Shown piece after piece: positions 48,240-60,806 of a stretch of 64,000 nucleotides of DNA. The DNA is from Delphinus delphis (taxonomy: Eukaryota > Chordata > Mammalia > Artiodactyla > Delphinidae): positions 68,446,267 to 68,510,266 of the forward strand of contig NC_082689.1 in the NCBI RefSeq assembly GCF_949987515.2, given 5' to 3'. The notes beneath the pieces are model-generated. The model was not told the DNA's origin, ran no database searches, and saw only the letters and a program-made list of their open reading frames with translations. The stretch's first letter is position 1. Each line of letters opens with the position of its first letter. Position numbers and translations under genes: made by a program.

Positions 48240-48935
48240 ATGGTTTTCCTTGGAGATTCCAAGGTCCCTGCTACTCCTTCATTCCCTCAGAAGGGTTCCT
48301 TATGCAGGTGACATCACCACTTTTACCATATACAATTGGTCCCGGAGTGTGTGCTGGACACAAAGGCACCCACACAGAGTCTGGTCAGCAGAGTGTACAT
48401 TGTCCTGGCGAGAGCACTTTTACCAACTGGGTTGCCTTAAAATGGATGAGACTGACAGACCCAATCAGATTTTCATCTCTTTTGTGAAGTTTGAATGGGA
48501 CATTCAAAGAAAGGCTGAAGACAATAGGGGGGTAAAGTTGCTGAGAGATACACAGAAAAGAAGCAGTAAGCAGAAACTATGGGGATGTAGGACTCAGGGT
48601 TAAGAAAAAGCCTCAATAGAGAAGAGAATAATGAGGGTCAGCTTGCAAGTGACAGCAGGAGCTGTAGATGTGCAGAGAGAGAGAATGAGTGAGTTGGCAT
48701 CATGTGCAACACTAAAGCAGGGAGGAGAGGGTGACTTCTGCTGAGAGAACAGCTTGTTTCTCTAGAGTTGTTTTTACTCTAAGTGATCTTTCAGTTCTCC
48801 ATGGGACCTGGCTGTGTGGTTGTTGGTATATTCTGAAAGTTGTTTCCATCACCATGAACCAAGTTAGTCATCTGTTTTGCTCTTCCACATTTCCCCATTT
48901 ATCTTCTCAATAAACCATGGCCAGAGTGTATGGCT
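48240..48935. other. Unassigned, possibly an old LTR
   Basis: GC-richer than the surroundings and ending CTTCTCAATAAACCATGG, which looks like a polyadenylation signal near an LTR end. A 117-codon frame (48250-48603) has no domain. Low confidence in either reading. Confidence 0.2.
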
Positions 48936-50179
48936 ATTCTTAGGAGACAGGAAAAACTGGCACAATATTCATCGTCACTTTTGGTGCAGGGGAAGGGGTG
49001 TAGATGATCTCTAGCTTAGATTACTCGCAGTCATATTACTGAGAAAAGTTATAGATTTGGCAAAAAAACTTTTACATTAAAAGTAGTAGTAAAAGAATCT
49101 TCAGGATAGGTATTTCCCAGCTGTTTTCTGAGGGACACATATTGAGGCGATTCTTAATAATGAGGGTTTAGAATGAGGGTAATGTGTTAAGTCTGGAAAA
49201 GATTTAGGATGTACATTAGCTTATTAAAAGCTGTGTGAAGTCTTGCAGTTAAGAACAAATATTACCTCTATTTAACCTAGCAAGAGGTAACTAACACCTT
49301 TTCATTCCATTAGATCAACAGATAATATCTCACTAAATTATTTTTTCTGTGGTATGCAGTTTTTAAAACTTCAGTTTATATAAATGATCTTAATAAGCAC
49401 ATTGTCTTATAAAAGATAGCTGTCGTCCTTGAGATTGTATTTAGCTGTGAATTATTCTAAATTTCAGAATTTTTATTGCTTCCAGTGTCATGCAAGAGGT
49501 CTTAGAAATAGTGCTAAAGGTATATTGGTTATTAAAATTTCTGTAAATACCAGTGGGAAAAATTTCTTTCTGGCTCTTCCAACCCAGCCTCTGGTTGTCT
49601 GTAGTAGAAGGAGATTTCCTTTGTGGATTGTCAGTGCAGTTTAGAGGTTTTGTACATAAATTTTTTGAACAGAGAACATTGGAAGAGCAGTAAGAATAAG
49701 ATGTGAATATAGTTGTTTTAACCTCTTTGAAACAATGTGACAAAGACTGAAGGAAGCAATAGGCATTGGATAAACACATGTTTCATACCCCTTGTATGGC
49801 TATAAGTGGATTTAAATACTGCTTGTCACAGGATATTGAAATACTGAGTATTCTGAGATATACAGTTTGATACAAAAAGTAAAATATTCAAACATTGTAT
49901 TTCAGTAAGGAGGATGGTAATTAACACTTTTAATCAGAGTACAACTACAAAAAAAAAGAGGAAAGGATTTTAATTTAAAAGCAACTATTGGTTACATCTA
50001 AAGAAGATTTTTTAGTAATGTGAAAGTAGAAACTCATTTGTAAAATTTTGTGATACCTCCTTAATAACTCTGAAAATAGGATGGTCAGTAGAATATAGTT
50101 ACAAGCAATCTTTATTTAATCCAGTAGCTTTTAACTCTGATAATATTTACGTGTAGAGTTGTGTGGGGGAAAGCAAGAA
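48936..50179. other. Unassigned AT-rich DNA
   Basis: A 112-codon minus-strand frame (49441-49779) shows no recognisable domain. Nothing else seen. Confidence 0.4.
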
Positions 50180-51760
50180 TATTAAATTTTTCTGATTGTT
50201 GAAATAATAAATGTACATTTTGAAAATCTGGAGCAGTATAAAAAAGAAATTGCCACTCACTCATAATTAGTGTTTAGCATGATTGACTCTTTTCTATTTG
50301 GCAGATATTTTCTTCTAAGTCTTTTTTATGAATATATCCTTTTACAGAATTGAGATATTGATACATAATTTTTCCATTCTTGCCTGTGCTATTATTTTAT
50401 GAATATTTCCATATTTTCCATACTACTTAACCAAATAAAAATTATCAAAAACTCTTTCCAATTCTCATTTTAAGAGTTACATAATATTCCATTGCAATTT
50501 ATTTAACATTTCTCCAACATTGGTTAATTCAGGTTGATTTCTATCTGAGTAATTTAAAATGTCAGTTTTACCAATAATGCTGTGAGGTGTGTAAATCTTT
50601 TTTTCTTTAAAAAAATTTCACTTTGAGTTAGAGTCCAAAAGGAGATTAATGGGTCAAATGTTTCAATGTTTTAAAAACTTGCAATACATATTTTAAATAT
50701 TATGTTATTAATCTTGTAAATATTTACATTCTATTCTATAACATATCAGAACCTTTGCATTTACTCATTTGTGAATTTCTTGTTCACATCCTTTCTCTAC
50801 TCACCTATTGGCTTTGCGTTTTTCTTGTTGGTTTTATATGAAGTTTTTTCATATAACCCTTTATTTTGCATATTAAATAAAAATATCGGTAAATATTTTT
50901 CCAGATTGTTTGCTTTTATGTTATTTTAATAAATAGAAGATTGATGATTATGTTCTAAAAGCTATTGATATTTCTGCTCTGGTTTTTGTTCTTTTCCTTA
51001 TAAGCTTAGTATATCTAATTGTCCTAGGATTTATGCAAATTAGGGAGGAATCCTTTCTCTGAGCTATTGTCCTTGCTGTGAGAGAGAAGTTTCTGAATGC
51101 TTATAGAGGGATTAATAAATAGGTCTTATTGTTTTTTTATTTCTTAGCGATTTTTTGGAAGTGGGGAGGAGGTTTTCTGAACTTAGGGGTCTGTGGTAAC
51201 ATTTCATGAAAATTCTGAACTTTTGAGTGAAACCAAAGTTTTCTCTAGCCTTTCACAGAATCAAAGAGAGTAACCTGCAATACCTTTAAACAAAGAGCTT
51301 TGAACATTAGCTTTTATAGAGGTTTTCTCCTCCCCCAATGCAGTCTGTTCGTTAGAAAAGCAGCATCTAGATCTTGGTCAGACTTGCTTATGAAAAGTGG
51401 ATGATAGTCACAGACTGTTTATTTCATCTGATTTATAATACCATCTCTTGTAATATATCAACTCCTTTGCAGAGTCTGTTTCTAGACTATTTTATTCGAT
51501 CTTATTAATCTGATATTTATTCTAATATTATTATCACACTATTTTAATTGTGTAATTTTATAGTAAAGTTTAAAATCTTGTATGGCAAATACCCTATCAT
51601 TAATTTTCTTTTTTACCATTTTCTTAACTATTAATGTTTATTTAATCTTTCTAATAAAATATATCAGGTTCTAAAATCATCCCTTTGGAATTTTTATTGG
51701 ATTCTTATTAAATATATACATTACTTTTAGAAGAATATTATAATAATATCTTTCAATAGG
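50180..51760 (-). mobile_element. Ancient L1 (3' portion), minus strand
   Basis: From left to right it follows L1 3'UTR and then the second half of ORF2 in reverse. Landmarks: ATATTCCATTGCAATTTATT, CCAATAATGCTGTGAGG, GGAGATTAATGGGTCAAATG, CATCCTTTCTCTACTCACC, ACACTATTTTAATTGTGTAA, TTTTTATTGGATTCTTATTA. Heavily diverged with many indels, so much older than L1-A, B or C. No coding capacity. Confidence 0.75.
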
Positions 51761-51834
51761 TAGCATAACTCACAAAAGCCAAAATCTGTGTTCCTGTGAT
51801 GTATAATGTATAGTAGATTGAAGTTTGTTACAGT

Positions 51835-51990
51835 GGAAAGAATAGTGGGTTAGGCATTAGGAGATCTGGTTCCTGGGCCTGTCCCTCGATTTTCTACCTT
51901 TGTGAAACTGGGAAAATTAATTCACAGCTCTATGGCTCAGTTTCTTTATTTGAATAATGAAGAGGTTGTACTAGATATGGCATTAGAATG
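51835..51990 (+). mobile_element. MIR relic, plus strand
   Basis: GTGGAAAGAATAGTGGGTTA, GAGATCTGGTTCCTGGGCCT, TTTGTGAAACTGGGAAAATT, CTATGGCTCAGTTTCTTTAT, TGAATAATGAAGAGGTTGTA keep MIR-type order. Confidence 0.7.
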
Positions 51991-52529
51991 GTCAGTGAGT
52001 TCCATTCGAAATTGTGAATGCAATGAACATCTGATGTTATTAAAAATAATTCTTTTGTGCCCACTGGCTACTTAGCAATACCATCTTAGTTCAACAACCA
52101 CTCTTCCTCCAATTTTAACACTCCCTTTCTAGGTAAAGATGTATTCCACAGAAATGGATAGAAATTACTATGCATTAGAAAATTATGCTTACCATACAAA
52201 TAGATTACCTAATTTTAAGTGGAATGGCACAGTGCAGTATACATATCAAACTAGCATCCTGGCTTTGATTAGCTTGGTATTTAATAACATAACCCCACTG
52301 TTCCTATGATATCTTACATAGAATTCCAGTATACAGAAATTAATCTGATGGGAAGGAAGTTGTAAATAACCAAAAAAAAAAATGTTGCAAAATAAACGTA
52401 ACTAGTAAGATGCTACAAAATGTATTTAATGTAATAAAATGACATCCAATATTTAAAGCACATTTTTAATTTTAAAGATATCAACCTAAAATATAAAAAT
52501 AATGCTTTATAAATACGAAAGCAAGGTGT
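51991..52529. other. Unassigned AT-rich DNA
   Basis: Nothing recognised. Confidence 0.45.
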
Positions 52530-52870
52530 TCAAGCCACTGTAACAAAAGAAACCAGATTCTCGGTGTCTTAATACAGTTAAAATTTTTTGCTCTCCATGT
52601 CATCGTTCAATGTGGATTTGTTCCTTGCCATCATTGAGAGGCTCAGGATCCTTACCTCTGTGGATCCAACATCTCCTAGGTCCTCATTTTTCTCTGCGTT
52701 TAATAGTATGGATGAGAAAAAGATGTAGGAGAAGACATATTCACTCTTTCCCACCTAAACCCGGGGATGACATATCACTTCTCCTCTTTCTTTTCAGTTG
52801 TATGGTTCTACATAACTGCAGAGGAATCTGGAAAATTGAGTCCAGTGAGGTGCCAAGAAGGAGAGAACAA
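52530..52870 (-). mobile_element. LTR-like block A (MLT1-like), minus strand
   Basis: Shares an ordered series of segments with block B (54075-54425): a start near GATTCTCGGTGTCTTAATAC, CTAGGTCCTCATTTTTCTCT, GTATGGATGAGAAAAAGATG, an acidic/purine end at CCAAGAAGGAGAGAAC. On the minus strand the right-to-left order ends in a TTAAG-type tail expected of MaLR LTRs. The 121-codon plus-strand frame here (52610-52975) is on the opposite strand and is not a gene. Confidence 0.4.
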
Positions 52871-54074
52871 ACACATTTAGTGATGAGAACTAGCAACCTC
52901 TGCCAGAGTCAGTTAATTATCTCTTTTTCTCAACATACAGAGCAAATACATCCCTCTTCCAGGATTGAACACTGAATCCAGTCTTGGCATCCAATGCTAA
53001 GCCTAAGCTATCCACACGATGGATAGCACTCTCCATCAGTCCACTTGTGGTTCCTCATTGGTCTGTGGACACATGTACTTAACAGATAAGTTTCCTGCTT
53101 CCATACCCAATGGGCAGACATGCTTAATGTTACCTACCCTAGCAACTGAGAAGTTAGTGCTGTAGTTTGGCTCATCTCTGAATGAGATGTTATTGGTGTC
53201 CCTTCTCCCTTACCTCTGGAAGTTTGTTCTTCATCAGTTATTCTCCATATTACATATGAAGTGGACACTGGGGAGTGTGTCCTCCTTGGAGACTGTGCAG
53301 TTTTTGCAGACTGTTTCTAATGAGGTGAGCTTGGGTGCCCACAATTTGTTTCACAGCTTGAACAATCCAAGGCTCTGTTTAGCCTGGGCTCATGGTTTTG
53401 TTATTGTTGTTGTTTGAGAGAGTTTTCACAAAACCATGGTAGGACTAAGACTCATTGACTTCTAATTAAATCCATGTGCCAGTAACTATATTCCTTCCTA
53501 GACAGTTCTTAAGCCTGATTTATTTCTTGCTTTTTTCCCCTCCTGCTTCTCTGCCTCAGCAGTGCTAACTTGAGGCCATCTAGAATCAAACTGTTATCTT
53601 TACCACATGGCTGAATTGCTGTCTTCAACTGTTAATACCTCTAAATCTTCATTATTCAATCTTTTTCCATACTATATCTTATTATTGGCTGCCTAGAATC
53701 AAGGTCCAAAAGTTCTGATCTTCTTAGCTCAGTTTTGTTACTGTTCACCAATTATTCTCTATAGCTAATCCATTTCACTTAATACCTTGCCAAAGTCACC
53801 AATAGTCATCTAATACGCGCTAATATAGTGCTTCCTTCCAATTTTCCTAGAGCTGTCTACTCAATGGCACAAGGTCTGCCTTCCAAAGTATCATGCCGGC
53901 AGTTTTACCAAATATTTTGCCAGGGAATATCAAGTCTCTCCAGTATTGGCCTCCAATATTGATTGGTTCTTCATTACACATGGCCCACTCACTAAGCCTA
54001 TTGCTGAATATTTTTGGATATTTTATATTAACATCCCACTCTCGGCATTATCTTCTCTTTTGGTCAGCATATGT
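52871..54074 (-). other. Region between two LTR-like blocks
   Basis: About 1.2 kb of sequence with no named repeat and only short frames. Its length and position fit the internal part of an old MaLR element, but I see no gag-like coding signal. Confidence 0.3.
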
Positions 54075-54425
54075 TAATGGCAATAACAATTTCAAATTCT
54101 TAGTAGCTTAAACACTAAAGGTTTAGTTTTCAAACATCATAATCCAATATGGTTGGCAGTAGAGGTCTGCTTCACAGAAATAGAAGGCTTATGTGGCTCA
54201 ACCATTTTCTAGGACTTTGTTCTTTTCTGTATTAAATGGCTAGATGGGAAAGAGAGTGAGTAGAAAGTAAACACATTTTTAATTGCCTTGGTCCCAGAAA
54301 TTATATATATCTCCTCTGCTCACAATCCATTGGCCAGAAATCCATTATACCACTGCAACAACTGCAATAGATGCTGGGGAATGTATTCTAGATGTATTCC
54401 CAGGAAGAAGAACCCTGTAGCTCTG
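54075..54425 (-). mobile_element. LTR-like block B (MLT1-like), minus strand
   Basis: AAATTCTTAGTAGCTTAAAC, AATCCAATATGGTTGGCAGT, CACAATCCATTGGCCAGAAA, GATGCTGGGGAATGTATTCT, GTATTCCCAGGAAGAAGAAC. The same order recurs, more diverged, in block A, both facing the same way. Assignment to MLT1 is by wording recalled for the reverse complement (TTTAAGCCACTAAG-type 3' end). Confidence 0.5.
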
Positions 54426-54599
54426 CCACAAGCCTACAAATTACTTAACAAAAAGGATAAAAATGTAGTGTTTGTTAAAATTGTCTGTTACTATCCCCTC
54501 TTCCTCAGCTCAATTCACTTCTAATATAATATTAGAACAGAAAAGAGTACGGCAATGATACAGTTCCATCTCTCCACTTTCCTATGACTTCATTCCACA

Positions 54600-54836
54600 T
54601 TTAATTGTTCAAGTATCACAGTCCTAGAATCTGGAAACCTCTAGCTCTCCTTTGCTTGCCATGACCCCTGTGCCATGACCTCTACTCCACTCTCAAAGTG
54701 AATTGTTGGCAGAGGGAGGTGGCACTATTACTTGGCAGATGCAGGGACAAGAATAAATGATGGCTGTTTTAGGCCACTGAGTTATGAGATGTTTTCTTAA
54801 GCAGGAATAGTTGATTGATACATACCTAACAGGTAA
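54600..54836 (+). mobile_element. LTR 3' fragment (MaLR-like), plus strand
   Basis: GAATAAATGATGGCTGTTTT, GGCCACTGAGTTATGAGATG and AGGAATAGTTGATTGATAC form the polyadenylation signal and 3' end common to MaLR-type LTRs. The 5' part is not clear. Confidence 0.5.
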
Positions 54837-56939
54837 CAAAATGGACTCTGATAAAAGTTACTTGCCAAAGGCAAGAGCCGGGATATAGAAACAGATGATT
54901 TTATTTCCTGGTGGGTAAGCTTTATCACATTATCTTCAGTTCAAACTTAGTTTCTATAGGAATCTACTCTATGTCCTGGCTTAAGTTCCAAATGGCAAAG
55001 CTTATATATTCTCAATGCAAGCAGAATTAAAATCCTATTAGAGAATTAAGCTTTGTTTATGCTTTTTGTTATGGTTTTCTAAAGTGTACATTAAGCATTG
55101 GCTACAAGCCACATTGGGACATTAATTAATCACAATACTAACACATTTCAATATTCAGCTGGCAACAAGGCCTACAATTATAGTTAAGCTTTTATTCTTT
55201 GTGTCTGCAATTACCTAAGCAGTGAAAGGAGATTTTCATGATTGCCATTAAGGGTTTAATTATGATAACTCAGATACAAGAACAGTTGTTAGCTAGACAT
55301 CTATCCATCCCTCTGGGTAAATTGGCCCATGTGAGGACAGGGCCTAGAAGGATAGGCCAAAGCAGTAAAGGCAGCCAATCAGTTGCATTACTGTGGACTC
55401 AGGACACGTTGCTGTCACTCTAGTTCCCTTTCAGCAGCTTTATATGGTATAGGCCACTTTAGTGGCCTTAGCGCCTTGAAAGGGCCAATTGACCTCAGGT
55501 GAAAAACAGTCTATTGTCTGATGCGATTCTCTTGCTCCAGGATTCTGGCTACTTACCCTGCACCAAAGGGTAAAATAAAAGAAAGTTCTTAGCATCTAAG
55601 TAATAAGAGACAAAGTAAACACTTTGAGTTTCTTGAAAAAGAACTGGAAGACTGGATATCCCTAACTCACTGGTTTTGTTTATTGAATGTTCCTGTCACT
55701 TTAATAGCCCATTTACAAATGTAATCCAACATTGAATATTTAGTGACTTTGTTATAAGCCATATCAAACAATTTGAATCTAAGCATATCAGAGAAGAATG
55801 TCACTGGTTTCCCTAGTTGTTTGACAGGCATGTTTGTTGGCAGATAATAAACCAAAAGTGCCATTGTTTTTTAAAATCTGTGGAATCCAGACAACACTAT
55901 GAACAAAGGAACAACTAGGAAATAGCCAAGATAGAGTTATTGTGGAGTGCTTTCAGCAGCTAGTTAGAAAGTATGCTAGATCATAATGAAACTAAGCAAA
56001 GGTGATCTATTTTATCTGAGTGTCTAAAGTACATATTGTCCTGATTAGATGTTTGTTTAAACAGGACATTAGTAATTATAATACAGACAAAAAAACCCTT
56101 CATGTTTTTGTTACATCAAGAAAAGAATGCTGAATTTATTCTTTATATGCTATATGCTGAATTTATTTTAACAAGGATGTGTTGAACCACTTTTATAGCT
56201 CTAAGATATTTTTTTCTCTTCAGCTCAAACCTGTTCTACCATTTTAACTATTTGGAAAATAATTTGGATGAGTTTTAGAATGTACTAGAGCATGAGGGAT
56301 TCTCAGTGGGAATTTCATGCCAAAATATATTATATTTTTAGAAAATGTTTAAAATTACCTTGAGCCTGAGAAAGGTGAATTTGATTTTTTCATATTTAAA
56401 AATTTCCTTAAAATGAATTTAGTTTAAGTAGAATTTGAAAATATTTTGTCAATGATTAAGTAGAACAGAGTCAGAATTATGCTTTAAATTGATTTTAAAA
56501 TATTTAAATTAATATTTACTAACTTCTTAAAAGAGTATAAAACATGCCCCCGTGATCCACTATTTCAATAAAATTGCATATTAAGATTTAAATTGAAAAA
56601 TTTGCAACTTAGAATTAAATGTAGAAACAGGAAAACATAAAATGCCCCCAACAGCAAAGTCAGCATAAAGTCACATTAGAAAGGTGGCCACATAAAAAGG
56701 GCAAAAGTCTTAGAAATTAAGACATGAAAAGAAGGCAAGACCTACAATACACAAAGTGATGAGATACAGTGCATATGAGATTAAAGAGGGCCACTCTCCA
56801 AAAGTCTCCAAAAATAGACATCTTTTCTACTATACAGAATTTAAAAAGAAAAAAAAAAAGCATGTGCAGACACAAAAGATAATTGCATTGCTCATTTAAT
56901 TAGTCTTCTTTTGTTTTTGTTTTTAACACACAGTTTTGT
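54837..56939. other. Unassigned AT-rich DNA
   Basis: No exon or named repeat recognised. A short GC-richer patch lies at 55300-55520. Confidence 0.45.
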
Positions 56940-57170
56940 AGCCCTCACTATAAACAGGCACCGGCCACTAGCTAGGTACTTTATGACATTAATTTATGTA
57001 ATCTTCTAAGTAACTCTATCAGGTAGGCATTGGTATTACTACTGATGCACAGAGCAGATAACAATTTGCCCAAGACCACACAGCAGTAAATGGTATAGGT
57101 GATATTCAAATCCAGGCAGGATGATTCCAGAGTAAGTGCACAGAACCGCTATGCTGCACTGACTCTGCTC
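56940..57170 (-). mobile_element. MIR relic, minus strand
   Basis: Reverse complement of MIR in order: ACTAGCTAGGTACTTTATGA, TCTATCAGGTAGGCATTGGT, TGATGCACAGAGCAGATAAC, GCCCAAGACCACACAGCAGT, AATCCAGGCAGGATGATTCC, CGCTATGCTGCACTGACTC. Nearly full length. Confidence 0.85.
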
Positions 57171-57237
57171 AAGAAGCAGCTACTTCTCAGTTTACATATA
57201 TCGCCCCTCCTATTTTCATATTTCCAAGTTGTTGAAA

Positions 57238-57378
57238 ATGAATAGTGTATACACACTATATACATAAGTGTATATATATAGTATACTATACATGCACTAT
57301 GTATTATATATATTATATGTTATATACATAATACATATACACTATAATAATAGTGTATGTATATATAATATTATATTA
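57238..57378. repeat. AT-rich palindromic tract
   Basis: Contains several imperfect inverted repeats. One has 9-bp perfect arms (ATACACTAT at 57337-57345 and ATAGTGTAT at 57350-57358) and another is centred near 57250 (ATAGTGTATACACACTAT). The TATATA and ATATAT runs around them could extend the arms. Confidence 0.75.
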
Positions 57379-58503
57379 AGCTGAACTCCATTCTCAGCCA
57401 ACATAAGTTGCATGCTATTTGTTTTGGAATGTATTATCTGTATACAATTGAGAAACTGGTTGAATAAGATCATATGTGTCCAAAAACAAAAAGTTTTTCC
57501 CCCAATTTTTCCTTTAAAAGAGAGAACATACCTTATAATTGAGTTATTTCATTATTAGTGTTAGTTTTGGATGATTAAAGAGCTTACCTATAATCTCTAG
57601 ACTATTTTTTAAGGGGTTATACATAGGTTTACTTATTATCTTTGGGATTAAAACCTCCCAATTGTGTTAGATGCCATTTTACATAAATCTTTTACAGATC
57701 ACTTTAAAAAACAAGATAGTGACTGATTATGTTACAGAGATCCCATACTATAAAACTCCATTACTAAAAAAATAAAGAAAACTAATGACAGCAAGAACAG
57801 AAATCTGAAACTTTCCTAATGTTATACAAATGGGAGGTTATAACTTGGGATAAAAGCTCCAATAACAGCATCATATATTGATTCTAAAACTCTCCGTATC
57901 AAATAAACTACCTGGACAAACAGATAAAGCTTTCTAGGAAATTTTTCCAGATGGCAAAGATCCAACTCAATTGACAACAAAGCAATTGATGTTGAAGATG
58001 CATAACAAGCATTTAAATAAAATTGTTTCATGGAATGTGAGAGAAAATGTTCCTAAGTTAAAATATCGTTTTCAGCACATGGCATTAACTTATATCTGTA
58101 ATTAAATATTTAAAAGAAACACTGCAAAAAGACATCTGACTTTCTATTTATAATCTTAAAAGTTTATATCTAAAACTTTTTGTGGTTATATGTGCTAATT
58201 ATGCAGTTTATGATATATAAGATTTGAGTGAGTATAATCTTAAATATTTAACACTTAGAAGTTGTTATTATCTTTAGCTGCTGTTCTCATTGTTTGAACA
58301 GCAGAAGTGAAATTAGGAAACTTGCTCCACTAGATTTTTATCTAATTCTGTATTCTGTTGAGTACAGCTCATGTTTAAGAACCTCAATAAATACTAAGTA
58401 ACAATATTGACTCTTGTACTCTATCTTTAAATATACTTTTGAAGCTTACATTAAGTAAGTGTACTTTTATTAATATATACTTATTTCATAATTAATTTTT
58501 TTC
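57379..58503. other. Unassigned AT-rich DNA
   Basis: Nothing recognised; open frames are at most 69 codons. Confidence 0.45.
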
Positions 58504-58524
58504 ATATATATATATATATATTAT
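58504..58524. repeat. (TA)n tract, short
   Basis: About ten AT units, followed by TTATATGTTCGTAC. Confidence 0.9.
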
Positions 58525-59390
58525 ATGTTCGTACATGTGTGTGTCTGTATTCTTCAGTATTACCAGTTTTAAGTTATTAGAAACATTGGGCTCACACATT
58601 TATTCTCTGAACTTGTGTCAAATACTAACTAAATATATTACACCATATGCTTGAAAAGATTGGAAAGCACAAAATAATAAAGCTATAATATTCTTACAAA
58701 AAGAAAAACAGGCCCCCGAGCAACTGTAGACCATTGTAAATAATAATCTATCATTAAATATTTTCTGAATATTTCACATAAGAATAATGTTTATGAATGT
58801 GCCACAAAATGTCGGCTTATGTGCTGGAGGAACACAGATTTAGACTCATTCAAGATGATGAGCGCTGGGAAGGAATTTAAAGAAATTGATTAACACCAAT
58901 GAACAATCGTTCTAGGGGGACAGATATCACAAGTATTAAGAAAAGGGCCTTACAAATGACAGGAATTCCCATAATATTTTTAAATAATAGATAATGGAAC
59001 TTGTCTGGCTGGAGAGGTGAGAAAAAGTAGCAGCATGTGTGTGTAGCAGCGTGTGTGTGTGGATACATACACCAGTGTCTTTGAATTAAGATGGGGATAG
59101 AATTGAATATCAAATTAAGAATTTATATTTAAACTAATACATAATGGGATGTCCACGGAAGATGTTGATTGATAGAAAATACTTTATAGAAATAGTGGTG
59201 ACATGAAAATGGCCTTAAGTAAAATGATTATTATGACGGTGTATATGATGGACTAAAATAGGAAGAAATCGGATGCTAGGTGAAACAGAATAGGGAGATG
59301 GTCATATCAGTACAGATAAGGAGTCCATTCACGAGATGGTAAGAGGAATACGTGAATGGTGTACATTTTGGAGAAAAGTGGGGAATATAT

Positions 59391-59392
<2 letters not shown>
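58525..59392. other. Unassigned DNA
   Basis: A short GTGTG cluster lies at 59036-59061. No gene seen. Confidence 0.45.

Positions 59393-59430
<38 letters not shown>
59393..59430. repeat. (GT)n microsatellite, 19 units
   Basis: Uninterrupted alternating G and T. The open frame across it reads Cys-Val repeats and is an artefact. Confidence 0.97.
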
Positions 59431-59431
<1 letters not shown>

Positions 59432-60785
59432 GTCAGGACAGTAGGGATACCTAGAGGTTTAATTTGTAATAACTATATAAAAATACTCATTCGCAGGCTC
59501 CAAATTTGCATTTTTCTTTAAATTAAGAAAGCCCCATTCCCCATTTAATTGCCAGATTTGTAAGAGAAAAATTAGATACAAAATTAAAAGGTTGAATTAT
59601 ATAAATCAATCTTGGAGAGATAAGAGAGAAATTGCTTAAACACAAACTCTTACTCTTAACAGACTGGTCCATAGTGCCACCTTGTGTTGATGATCTGGGT
59701 TTTCTGTTTTGTGTTTGTTTTGTTTTGTTTTCAAAGACTAATTTTCCTGGTGCTAAACCACATATAGAAGTAAATATAGGTGATTTTGCTCTAATTTCCA
59801 ATTAGTGAAGTATTGAAATATGTAGCAAACAAATATTTTAAAATAATGCTTGTCCACTAGTCAATTTTTCTGCCGGCACTGTCTCAAATTATTGTATTAT
59901 TTTGTAACCAAAATGTGGTCAATCCATTCGGGTCATGGAAAGGAGTATTCGGAACAGATGGATTCTGTACTGAATTTAAGGGTAGAACTAAACAAAGCAT
60001 GTTGTTTTAAAGAATTTGTAACCGAAGAAGGTACATGACCAGGGTACGCACATTCTAATAAAACACTACAATTAATTTGCATTGGGTAGTTTCTATTTTT
60101 TTTACATCTATTTTTTAAATGGGTATAAATTACTGATATTTTAATGGAAAAATTTTGTGAATTCACTGTTTTGGAAATAATTGAAATAGGGACAGATCAA
60201 ATCTATCTTCAGCAAGTCTTTCATTTTATCTTAGCCTTCATTATTTGAACCAACACTGATTACTGTTTTTAATCACCAGCCAAATTAAATCATCTTCTAT
60301 TAATCCCTGGGGAGCTAGTAGATAAAATGCTTGGGGAAGATCATGTAGACAATAAGCTGCAAGCCCTATTTCTAAAGCTACCATCCAAAATTGTCTCATG
60401 GCCTACAAGTCTGTGGATGCTTTCCATTGAATACTTTTTCTTCCTATAAAATCATAGCAGCTGTTTCTTTCCTGTCTTCCCTTGTCTCAATGCCTGATTC
60501 ATTTAAGGGAAAATAAGCTTGAATTGACTTTTTGTACGTTCCTCTTCCTCTTGTGGTATGATCTTTATGTCCTTAAACATAGCCTGGTATTAAATTAGAA
60601 AATAAAGATTGCATACATAATTTATTTAGAGTGTAACCTACCAAGATACTAGACCTATCCCTGAAAAAAATGTAGAATGCTCCTATTCTAAGTTACTCAA
60701 TTCTTAACTGCTTAGTTAAAAACTTAGACATACCAACATGACTCTGAAGTCTTTATTTTTTATAAAGAAACAAGTATTAGTGTTT
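59431..60785. other. Unassigned DNA
   Basis: A 92-codon minus-strand frame at 59523-59801 has no recognisable domain. Nothing else seen. Confidence 0.4.
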
Positions 60786-60806
60786 TATATATATATATAT
60801 ATATAC
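60786..60806. repeat. (TA)n tract
   Basis: About ten TA units; further TATATA and TATGTATATA runs follow to about 60910. Confidence 0.9.

Noticed and set aside
59336..59521. Frame with Cys-Val repeats
   Set aside because: Translation of the (GT)n microsatellite.
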